Assembly (NCBI RefSeq): GCF_950295315.1
Contig: NC_080168.1
Span: forward strand, 72,096,008 to 72,160,007
Length of the DNA stretch: 64,000 nucleotides
DNA from: Erinaceus europaeus
Taxonomy: Eukaryota > Chordata > Mammalia > Eulipotyphla > Erinaceidae
Direction: 5' to 3'
The notes under the pieces are model-generated. The model worked only from the letters and a program-made list of their open reading frames with translations, did not search any database and was not told where the DNA came from. The position numbers were made by a program, and so were the translations under genes. This document shows, in pieces, positions 22,101 to 34,200 of this stretch. Position 1 is the stretch's first letter. Each line of letters opens with the position of its first letter.

Positions 22101-25100
22101 TGATATATATTTATTTAATTTTTATCAGAGCACAGATCAGCTCTGGCATATGGTGATACTGAGGGTTGAACTGAGGACCTTTGGTGCCTCATGCAGGAAA
22201 TATCTATCTCCTCTCTCTCTCTCTTTGCTTTCAAGGTTATTGCTGGGGCTCAGTGCACCGCTGCTTCTGGTGGCCACTTTCTCCCCCCCCTCCCTTCCTT
22301 CCTTATTTTAATAGGACAGAGAAATTGAGAAAGGAAGGAGAGATAGAGAGGGAAAGAAAAAGATAGACAACTGCAGACCTGCTTTGCTGCTTGTGAAGCC
22401 CCACCACCACCAAAGGTGGGGAGCCAAGGGCTGGAACTCAGATCCTTGCACTATGTGCACTTAACCAGTTGCACCTCTGCCTGTCCCCCCTCTTTTAACC
22501 ATTGTTTTTCACATGTTCAGAGACATTTAGGGTTGATTTCATTGAATGAGTATCATTTTAATATTTTTATGTTTAGTAAAGTATTTGGAAATTTTGGTAC
22601 AATGTACAAGTTAAATAATAAATTATTTAAAACAAAAACTCATTGTACTGATGGGTAGAATTTCCAAATACCCTACAAACTTTTGATAATAAACTTAGAA
22701 ATATTCAGCATATTTATTGGTATTTCAAAAATAGATCAAGATTATGTTCTTTGACATTTGCTAGTTATTTATGTGTATACACACTTTGTTTCCAAGTGTA
22801 TACTTGAAGTATATTGGTTATTTGAATCCCAAGGTTAATTTGAGTGGGGCCAGTGGGTGCAAACTCTTGATCACTGCACTGGCTCCCTCGGCCCTTTTTT
22901 CCCTACCCTCTAATACAGAGTCAAGAATGGTCTTTATAGTCAGTGGTTGGTGGATTAAGAGAAACTTCTTGAAAGAACAGAGAATATATTTTTAATTTAC
23001 TGCAGACAGAAATTTTGCTGAGTTCTAGGTTGGAATGATTTGTATTTTTTTCTATTTTTAATTAATACTTAAGTAAAAAACTACTAATTCTTAATTTTCT
23101 GAACGATAGCCATTTTTATATTATATGTAATGATGAGAGTAAACATTAGAGGATATAAAGTTTTCCAGTTCTAACTCTTTTTAGACTAGAAATTATGACT
23201 AGATGCAATCTTGTTTCATAATGCTTGTTTATTTGAACTTAATGCTAAAGAATTAACGAACTAGCCTTTACAGTTCTGTTTTGTGTTAATAGAACCATTG
23301 AGGTAATTGTTAGTTATTTTTCATTTGATAACTGCTTTCAGAAGAAATTTTTAAACACTTTCCATGGTTTTTTTTTTGTATTAAAATATTTTGAAATTAG
23401 GCCTTATGTACTTTTCTCTTTTTCTTATTGTTTAGTTTAAAGGGAGGAAGCAAATGGTAAGTGGTCAGCTTGTCCAAGTTATAATAGCAAAGTAGGTTTT
23501 CTTGGTTTGTTGTAAGATGCTACCTATCCTTTTTTTCAAATATTCCATTAGAAGCATTTTAAACTTTGACGTATAAAACAATCACTGATTTTTATATTTT
23601 GTATTTTGAATAGCAGTTTTATAAATTCATATTAGAAGATGAAGGCAAATGCCTCATTTCTGGTGGTGCCTTTCAAGGATATCTATTTCAGCATTTATCA
23701 ATTCAAGGTTGTAATTTTCTTTCTTTTTTTTTTAAATTAATTTCTTTATTGGGGAATTAATGTTTTACATTTAACAGTAAATACAATAGTTTGTACATGT
23801 ATAACATTCCCCAGTTTCCCATTTAACAATACACCCCTCACTAAGTCATTTATCATCCTTCATGGACCTGTATTCTCCCCACCCACCCACCCCAGTCTTT
23901 TACTTTGGTGCAATATGCCAATTCCATTTCAGGTTCTACTTATGTTTTCTTTTCTGATCTTGTTTTTCAACTTCTGCCTGAGAGTGAGATCATCCCATTC
24001 AAGGTTGTAATTTTCATTTCATACCTTATTTCTCATTGGAAAGTCAAGCTCTTTGGTTTCTTTTCTTTTTTTTTTATTTTTTATTTTTTATTTTTTTTTT
24101 TTGCTCTTTGGTTTCTGATAACGGTAAAATAATCACTATTTTTAACTCCTATAGCATGACAATTTTGAGTACCTTAAGTAACATATACATTATGTCTCAG
24201 TTTACTTATTTGTAGATGCAAATTATCTTGATAAAGGAGAAATTTTAGTTAACATTAAGTTTCTTAGAGTAGACTTTGTTATGCCAAGAAAATGATAATG
24301 TAAAATATAATAGCATCAAATAAATTCATTCTAACTTCATTATCTAGTTATGAAAATGTTTTGAATATTTGCTTTAAAACAAATTTATATGCTAATGTAA
24401 ATATTGTTTCCTTTAAAATGAGTAGTTCTTCAGATATGTTTTAAAATATTAACATACCTTCGTTTAGGATTTTTATTCCCATTTGTGAAGTAATAGCCTT
24501 GGATGTTTGAATGAGTATACATAGTATGTTTGGCACACATGCTGAAGTTTGAAGATAAGCCACTTATGTTTCTTTGTCAGAAGTTTTCCATTATAGCATG
24601 CGAGCTTTATTTTTAAGTATTCAAGGTAAAAGTGTTAAAAACATACATTTAGTTGCTAAGCGTACAATGGTTCCTTCTAGGTAATGATACTGAGTAGTGC
24701 ATAATAAACACTCAAGCAACTTTTTAAAAACTGATTTATGGGTAGTGATAGACTTTTGCACACTAACCCTACCAATTTAGATCCTCCACTATGCACTGGG
24801 TTTATTTTGTTACATGCCAGAGATTCACATGAGACAAAGAAGCCTAAGCAGCACTCTGGTACATGCATTGGTGAAGATTGAACCTGCAACCCCACTTTTG
24901 CAAGTCTTGATGATCTACTTGAACAATCCCCCTAGCTGCTCAGGGTGCTCTTTTGAAAATGTGAATCCTTAGGTATTCAACCTAGAAATTAACTCATTTG
25001 TTTTGTAAATACAGTAGATTCATTGATCAGTTAAGAATAGTGATTGAGTTATTGATAGGACAAAGAGTAATCAAGCGGAAAGGTAGATAGAGCAGGAGAG

Positions 25101-27694
25101 AGACAACGAAAGACACCTGCAGCACTGCATCACTAGCTTGTGAAGCTTCTGTCCTATAGGTGGGGACCTCGGGCTTAAACTCAGGTCCTTGTGCATGGTA
25201 GCATGCACTTATAACTTATAAGGTGCATCACCACTCACCTTCTCATTGATCACTTTAAAAACAAACTATGTCTGTTACCATATCTAAATCTGATAGCACC
25301 TTGTACCACATCTGTGGAATTTGTAAAGATAACTGACTTTCAGTCTGTCAAATAATTGTTATAATTGGTTGGAATTGATGCCGTGGGATCTGTATTTAAA
25401 AAAAGTTTCTTAGCTTTCTAAAATTGAAAACCACCATACATATTTGAAACAAAGTTAAATGGCTTTTTAAAAAAATATATTTATTTATTTATTTCCCCTT
25501 TTGTTGCCCTTGTTTTTTATTGTTATTGTAGTTATTGTTGTTGCTGTTGATGTTATTGTTAGATAGGATAGAGAGAAATGGAGAGAGGATGGGAAGTCAG
25601 AGGGGGAGAGAAAGATAGACACCTGCAGACCTGCTTCACCGCCTGTGAAGCGACTCCCCTGCGGGTGGGGAGCCAGGGGCTCGAACTGAGATCCTTAAAC
25701 TGGCCCTTGGGCTTCACGCAACTTGTGCTTAACCCGCTTTGCTACCGCCTGACTCCCTAAATGGGTTTCTTATGGGACCTGTTATTTTGAGTGAAGGAAG
25801 GACTTATTGGAGCATTCAGATTGGGAAGCAGGATCCATATAGTATGGGTAGCATAATACTCTCTTACTAGTGTTCTGTGAGTTTTTCATGATAGTTGGAC
25901 TGAGTATAAGTAAGTAGTATTTTCTCAAATGATGTACTACATTTCAGTGTTTTAAATATTTAATCTGAATTTCGGGATTGACGAATTAAGGTAGGTAGTC
26001 CAGGTCCTCACCAAATCTGAACATTATGTTGTGGAGTAATTTTCTTGAAACATAGCCTGCTTTACCCCAAAATGACAGAATTTACTAGTTGTAGCAAAAG
26101 TGTGTAAGACTGTATTGGCTATAGTGAATCCCTACTGTCTGACCCTTCACCAGAGTTTGCCATCCCCTGATTTAGGGCTACTCAGAATTGAAGGAAAATA
26201 TTTATAAAGTGGCTCATGCTAACCAAACTCAAGAATATTTAATTAAAATACAGTTTTATTAATTTATATGTTCTTTTCCAGTGGTTTTAGAAGGCTCACT
26301 GAACAGAGCACCTTTTACAGTAAAACCAAAGATCATGAAGATTCCAAATTAGTGTGCAGAAGGCTCCTTGATAGTCTTATTTTGTAAATCAGAGCAAACA
26401 TTAATGGGGAAAACTGATAGAGCATCAGTGTGCCACTGCTGTATCTTGGAGATTCCAAATCTTTGTTTTTGTTAGTGAAGACACACTACATTGTTACATT
26501 TCCTGATCATTGATAATTTCAGATTTGATCTGTTATTTAATCAGTCACTGCTTATGTCAGTTTTCCCTGCTTCTTGAGTTATGATTGTCTGTCACCGTCT
26601 TTCCTTGGTTTACTTATAATCAGACACCCTCTGATATTACTTTGTACAAAATTCAAAATTGGAAGTGCTAATGAATAATTTTACTTTCATTAGTAGATGC
26701 TAACAGAAATGATTCCGTTGTTAGTAATGAATGTATATATAAAAATACATTTTTTTTGAAATGGTTTGTGTATTTGTAGGAGAATCATCTGTTTTGAGGT
26801 TTTCACATGGCCATTTAAATCAAATCGCAAAATGTACTGCTACAAATTAGCTCTAACAAGTGATTTCATTGTGTTACAGTAGGCTATTTTTTGAAAGTTT
26901 AAAATGCCGAAGCATTCAGAGGATATGCTTGACGGGATGTTCACAACCTCTTCATCATCCTTTGGAAGTAACCGGAGAATTAGTTGGTGTCATATTTAGG
27001 TGTGATCTGCTGGGTAGGTCATTATCTCTGACTGGTAAAATGGCATCTCAGTTCCATTGCTTTGTGATGGAGGGAACAAAATTGGCAAAAAAAAAAGTTA
27101 ATTTTAGTAATCTTGTATTTATGACCAGATTTGTGACCATATTTTTGTCAGTATTTTTATTAATGCACTAAAATAATTAATTTGTAGTTCTTTCTAGATG
27201 TTACATATTGGGAGTTTGATTTAGGCATTTGTAGTGCATGGATACAGAAAAGGGACAAGTGTTTATTTACATATTCTCTTAGAATGAGCTTTGGGAATTT
27301 TGATGACTTGGGCTGATAATATGTACTATATATAGCCAGGTGTATACAATTTCAATCTCAATTCAAAAAGATAAGAATTTTATTTATCTTACTGGGGCTA
27401 GTGAATATAAATGTGCATAGTGAATGCAGACTCACTATTTTTAAAAACTATTCACTTTTTTAGATATAGGCATGAAAGTGGGATATATGATCTCTCATTT
27501 CATGACTATAGGTAGTTCATTCCCCATTTGTGTGTACCTTTCATCTTTTATATTCTTCTGAATTAATCCAGTTTGAAACATGGATTTCCTCTGGCATTTT
27601 CTATAACATTAGCAGTGGACACCTTATTGTACTTAATTGTTTCTGTATAAGACATATTTTTCTTTTATATTAGTTATGAAAGTGTTCTTTGAGG

Positions 27695-27736
<42 letters not shown>

Positions 27737-28182
27737 CATTTAGAGAGAGAGACAAATAGATACCATTCATGACATTTCTGTGGTGTTATCTCCTGAAACC
27801 TTAAGCTTTTATTTATTTTATTTACTTTTTTTGGATAAGAGAGGAAGAGAGAAACCAAAGCTCTGAAGCTTCCTTCAATACCTTGAACTGTGTCATAAGC
27901 ATGGCAAAACAGCACACTGTTTAAGGGAGTTGTCTCTCCTCCCCTTAGTTTTGTTTACTTTTTACGTTTTCTTCTTAAAAATGTGTGTGTGTGTGTGTGT
28001 GTGTGTACGTGTATATATATATTATTGGATAGAGACAGAAACTGAGATAAAAGAGAGGAAGAGAGGCAGGGAAACACCTACATTGCTTGTGAAGTTTTCC
28101 CTGCAAGTGGGGACTAGGAATGTGAGCTAGAATCCTTGGGCATTGTACCATACCACCAAGTAGGTCACCACCGGCTATGCAT

Positions 28183-28221
<39 letters not shown>

Positions 28222-31200
28222 TTAATTATCATAGAACTGTTCAGTTCTGGCTTGTGGTGTGTGTGTGTGCGCGGAGCGTAGGTTGAACCTGGGACTTCCA
28301 TGCCTCAGGCATGAGAGTCTTTTTGCATAACCATTATGCTTCTCCTGTTCCCCCTTCTTATTAGATATGCTTATTGAGAGAGACAGGCAGAGAGAGGGAG
28401 GGAGGGAGAGAAATAAAGAGGGCAGAGAACTGTTGTGGCATAAGTGGTGAATTTGAAAGTAGGATTTCAGCCTACAAGTCTGTTTGCTCTATCAGCTTCT
28501 CTATTTGTCCTTTTTTTTTTAAATTTGTTCTTTTTTTAAAAAGAAAAATATGTTGATTTATATTTAATGAAAGAGAGAGACCAGAGCCCTGGTCAGTTCT
28601 GGCATATGGAGGTTGTGGGGATCAAATCTGGGACTTCAGAGCCTCAGGCATGAAAGTCTTGCAGAATCATTATGTTCTCTATTCAGCCCTCTAGTTGTGT
28701 TTTTTATTTTTGTGCTCTTACTCAAAAAACTAATCAAATCATGTAACACATGAATACAAGTCTACAATTAATTTAACAAACTTAAATGATCTAAGACATA
28801 TTAAGCTTTTTTAAATGCTTATTCTTAATCCTATTCTTATTACATGCAGACCCCACTTGACATGACATAGCTACATGTCATGTCTTCCCTTTTATGTTAA
28901 CCTTTCTAGCCACCAATATCCTTTTCTAACATGTTGACACTTTGGCATATGCCCTTACAGGGAATGCTGTATGAAAGAGTCCTTTATTTCTTGATGATTA
29001 ATCACACCATGAATGCATTTCTTAGGAGTCCAGAGAAATTAATCTTAGATCTAGAAATAACATCAGTCATAGAAGTTTTTTATACCCTATTCAGTTTTGT
29101 TGTTGATTTTAATAGTTACTGTGTATTTACTGTCCTCAAATTATTTTCTGACTTTAAAAAAAAACAACAAAAACTTGGGAGTCGGGCAGTAGCCCAGTGG
29201 GTTAAGTGCAGGTGGCACAAAGCGCAAGGACCGACATTAGGATCCTGGTTCGAGCCTCTGGCTCCCTACCTGCAGGGAAGTCGCTTCACAGACGGTGAAG
29301 CAGGTCTGCAAGTGTCTTTCTCTCTCTCCTCCTCTGTCTTCCCCATCTCTCTTCAGCTTTCTGTCCTATCCAACAACGACGACATCAATAACAACAACAA
29401 TAATGACAACAATAAAACAACAAGGACAGCAAAAGGGAATAAATAAATAAATATATTTTTAAAACTTTTCTAAAGTTTTGGTTGTTTTTTTGTGTTTTGG
29501 GGCCTTCACTGCTCTGAGCTGACTTTATCAAATAGAAGGCCACTAAGCACCTATGCAGGGTGCTATTTTGCCAATATGTTGCATTTACTGTTATATATAA
29601 TATATTTTAATCATACAGAGAGAATGCATAGCACTGCTCCACTCTGGTTTATGGTAGAACAAGGGACTGAGCCTTGGACTTCAGAACCTCACTTGTACTT
29701 AACTTTGTAAGTACAAGCGATTTACATGATTTTTTGAGAACTTAATTTTTTTTTTTTTCAAAAACAAGTACAGCTCTATTACATGGTTCTCATTAAAGTA
29801 AAAACTTCTATGTATTGTATTAAACACTTGATTTGAAACTTAAGTGGCTCAGTTCATTTAGGCTTGCATGAAGATTTATATGTTTCCACTTCATAAGAAA
29901 AGTTTGCTTACTGTTTAAAATATAATGCTGGGATAGCATAATGGTTATGCAAAGAGACTGTCATGCCAGAGGCTCCAAAATCCCAGGTTCAACCCCCTGC
30001 ATCACCATAAGCCAGAGCTGAGCAGTGCTCTGAATAATAAAATAAAATAAAATGCTGAGTATCCTGATGGAAACATGAATGAAGAACAGTAATTAAGGTT
30101 ATCATGTCTAGACTATATAAAGGCAGAATGAGGGGTTGGGCGGTAGTGCAGCGGGTTAAGCGCACGTGTTGCAAAGCTCAAGGACCCATGTAAGGATCGA
30201 GGTTCCAGCCCCGGCTCCCCACCTGCAGGGGAGTTGCTTCATAGGCGGTGAGGCAGGTCTGCAGGTGTCTATCTTTCTCTCCCCTCTCTGTCTTCCGCTT
30301 CTCTCCATTTCTCTGTCCTGTCTAACAACGAAGGACATCAATAATAGCCACAATCAACAAGGCTCCGACAACAAGGGCAACAAAAAGGGGGACAGATGGT
30401 CTCCAGGAGCAGTGGATTCATGGTGTAGCACTGAGCCCCAGCAATAACCCTGAAGGCAAAAAAAAAAAAAAGGCAGAATGCCCGTGTAGAAATATATTCA
30501 GAAATAAACCCAGGCCTGAGATTTTAGAGAGACTTTTCCCCTCGGGAATGTCAAAGTTATTACTGAATAGTCTGATAGCTCTGTTAATAAGATTATTTTG
30601 AGTTTTGAAACTGATGTAATTGGTATATCTATTGTTGTAGGTATACATAATATCTTTTCAGTGTAAATGGTAAATTCTTATCTTACTTCTGAATAATAAG
30701 ATCTTTTAGCTAATCCTTTTTGTGGTATTGGAGTAGAGCCAAGATTGGTGAATAGAAGTGGTTAACCAAATATGTCCTTGAAATGTCTAGTATGTGTAGT
30801 ACTGACAGTAAATTTTTTGTATGTTAAGTACTTTGAGTTAATGATTAAGATTCTAGGAATATTAGAAATTTTGATATGTAACTACTGCATTATGACTTTG
30901 TAATGTGTTCTTTAGAAAAAAAAGCACACTCTTTTAGGTGTTCCCATACAAGGTCATTATGGAGAAAAACTTTATTACTATTTTGGGGGGGGGGGCAGGA
31001 GGAGGGAAATCAGTATCTGTTATCTTTGGTACTGATATGAAAGGCATGGAACTCTCTTTGATAAAAAAGTTACAATATTGAGGGCCATGTGGTGGTGCAC
31101 CTGGTTAAGTGCACACATCATAGTGCGTAAGGACCTGGATTCAAGTCTCTGGTCCTCACTTGCAGCTTCATGAGTGGTGAAACAGGCCTGCAGGTGTCTC

Positions 31201-34200
31201 TCTTTCCCTCTCTACCTCCTCCTCTCCTCTGGATTTCTGGCTGTATCTATCCAATAAATAAAGGTAATTAAAAAATACTTAACAATATTTAGACTTTTGT
31301 ACCAAACTATATACATTTTAATGCAGTGTACATGTTTAATTATTAATGGTTATGGGCTAGATAGAATCTTTGAGCATGTAAACATACTCTGCTGACAAGT
31401 TGAATTTTCAGTTGTTTTGTTAATATGTCTTAAAATCATAAAATTTTAAATACTTTTTAAGAATTCAGATAATTGAAACTGTTTGGGTAAGTTAATTACT
31501 TTGTTTTATGGCATCTTCCACTATATCATGCATGTATTCGAAATCCTGGCTTTTCTGGTTATACTTTAAATACACAGTTTATTTGACTTATTAACGTTTT
31601 CTATAACCTGCTTTAAAGTAATTGATTTGTTCTTTTTTTTTTTTTTACTTATTTTTTTTGCCAGTTTCATATTCTAACAACTTTCTTTATATTCATTTTG
31701 TTGATTTAACTTCTTAGAAAAATATAATTTGTCAAAAATGCAAAGTTTATGATAGTCTATTAAGATAGTTTGTTAGTATCAAACAGAAAAAGCTAATACA
31801 TATTAGATATGTACTAATTTACTCATTCATTTACCTCATTCTTTGCTTTTTCCACTACTGCTTTTCATAGTTATTTTTGAATTTTTTCCTTTGCAATTTA
31901 TATTTTTCCTTTTGTTTTATCTTTCAAATGTTTACCATGAGTTATTTTGGTTTAAAGTAGGTTATGTAACTGAGACATTATGGCTAGCAAAATGCAAATT
32001 ATTTATCAGCTACTTGAACTTTGGTAGAGCGCTGTTAAAGTATCAAGTTTGTGGTATTGTGGATATCTGTATTGTTGATTTTTATCTAGAGTTTGGGATA
32101 ACTAAAATGAAGGATAAAATAGTCTCAGTCACATTCATATTTTATTTTAATTTAATTTAATTTAATTTTATTTTATTCCTCTGAGCGGTGAACCACCGGC
32201 TTCTGGGGAGGACAGGCTTTGAACCTGAAGCTCTGTCTGCCTTAGAGTCCTTGGACAGAGCTGCTACACCAGCTTGGCAGTCTCACATTCAGGTTTTAAT
32301 ACTACTTCTTGAAAGAGTTTGTTATGACTATTGAAAATGTTTCTTTGGTATGCAAATAAAATTACTGAATATAAATTGGTTTGAAAAATTGACATGTCTC
32401 AAATACTGTTGCCCTATTTTTTTTTAATGTATAACATTTATCTTCAGTTAGAAAGCTAACTTTTATATATCTGTCAGTGATATATAGTCAGTTGAGTCTG
32501 ACATTGACAGATACATAGTCTATGCATACATCATTCTAGTTTAAGACTTTAGGTTAATGAATATAATTTCTTCCTATACTTCTATTTATTAATCTTATTT
32601 CTGATTCAAAATATGTCAAGTAACATAATGGGTTGTCAGAAAAGCCATGGCATTTTTGCATGGAAAAACAGAAGAATACATCACAACTTTTCAAAAACCC
32701 AATATTTCATGATTAAGACCTGTGATGAAAATTTAGATCCGATTTATTTTTAATTAAACTTCTAAGAGCTCATATTACTAGATTTTAGAGTAGTTATGTT
32801 GATAACATATTTGAAGAGAAGATACATATACCTCCTTCCTCTACAGAGACATCCTTCACTGTCAAAATCCCACACCACATCTCCAGGAGTTTTTTAAAAT
32901 TATACCTTATGATCCAAAGTTCATAGTTTATATTAGGGTTTACTCTTGTGTATTCTGTTAATTTTGACAAATGATATCTGCCCACTGTAAATAGTGTGTC
33001 ATAACGCTAGTCAGGATCGTTTTACTGTTCTAGAAGTCCTATCTGCTATGCTTACCTTCCTTCTTCCATGTCCTGTTGCTTTAACTTTTTCCATTGCTTT
33101 CTATTTACAAAATGTCAGATAATTAGAACTACGTATGCAGGCTTACTGTAGTGGCTACTCAATAACCCATCTTTCTTCTCTGACTCTCCATGGCTTGATA
33201 ACTCATTTACTTTTATTTTTGAGCAATGTTTCATTGTTTTCATATATCACATCCCCATCTGTTCACCTACCGAGGGGTATCCTGATGATTTCAAACTGCT
33301 GGCAATTGTGAATATACTTTCTGTAAACATCTATGTTCAGGCTTTTGTATTTTCAGCTCCTTTGGGTTAAACACTAAGCAGTATTGCTAGATAGCATGGT
33401 AAGAGTGTGCTTAGTTTTGTAAGAAACTGTTAAATTGTTTTCCAAAGGACATCTGTTCAGGGTTTTTTACTCCAGAGCTTTCTATGTTGTCCCAATATAG
33501 GACTTTAACCATTCTAAAGTATATACTGTAGTATTTCATTTCAATTTACAATTCTCTAGCGATCTTATGATGAAAAGTTTTAGTTTTAACAATTATAAAA
33601 GAAATATTTTTCCAGTATTCACAGTTAAGAGATGTTATATAATGTACTTATGAGGTCTTATGCATATTAAAAGATTGTCTTATGCTACTAGAAACATTTA
33701 CACACTACTGTTGAGTAATCAGTAATGGTATGCTTTGCAAACTATTGTTTTTGATTGCTTAAACTATAATTTTTAAGTCTTCCAAGCATTTCATGATAAT
33801 AATGCAAAATTTGCATGGTATTATTTCGTCTTAATTATCGGCAATTTGTCTTTCCTTTCTCAAATGTTTTTTAAATTGATTATATATATTTGATAGAGAC
33901 AGCCAGAAATTGAGGGCGTGGATAGAGAGGGAAAGTGAGAAAGAGAGACACCTTTAGCCCTGCTTCCCCACTCGCAAAGCTTTCCGCTTGCAGGTGGAGA
34001 CTGGGGGCTGGAATGCTGGTCCTTGCACATTATAACATTTGCATTAAATCAGGTGTGCCACTACCTAGCCCTGTCTTTCTTTTCTAGTATAACATTTTAA
34101 TTTTATTAATTGTTGGTTTTTATTTAGTTTTGTTATTTTAAAAATATATAATTCCAGTCTATGCTCTTGGTACACCTGATTGAATACACATATCAAGGGT

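Noticed and set aside
26860..27171. Open frame of 103 codons in a SINE-free region
   Set aside because: No recognisable domain, AT-driven composition and a non-conserved look. At most it could be part of an alternative 3' UTR.
28931..29446. Open frame of 171 codons on +
   Set aside because: The second half is a translated SINE A ([19 protein letters not shown] and a poly-Asn tail). The first half has no recognisable similarity and no splice or promoter context.
31843..32160. Open frame of 105 codons, Phe/Leu/Tyr-rich
   Set aside because: The hydrophobic appearance comes from T-rich DNA. There is no signal of selection or similarity.
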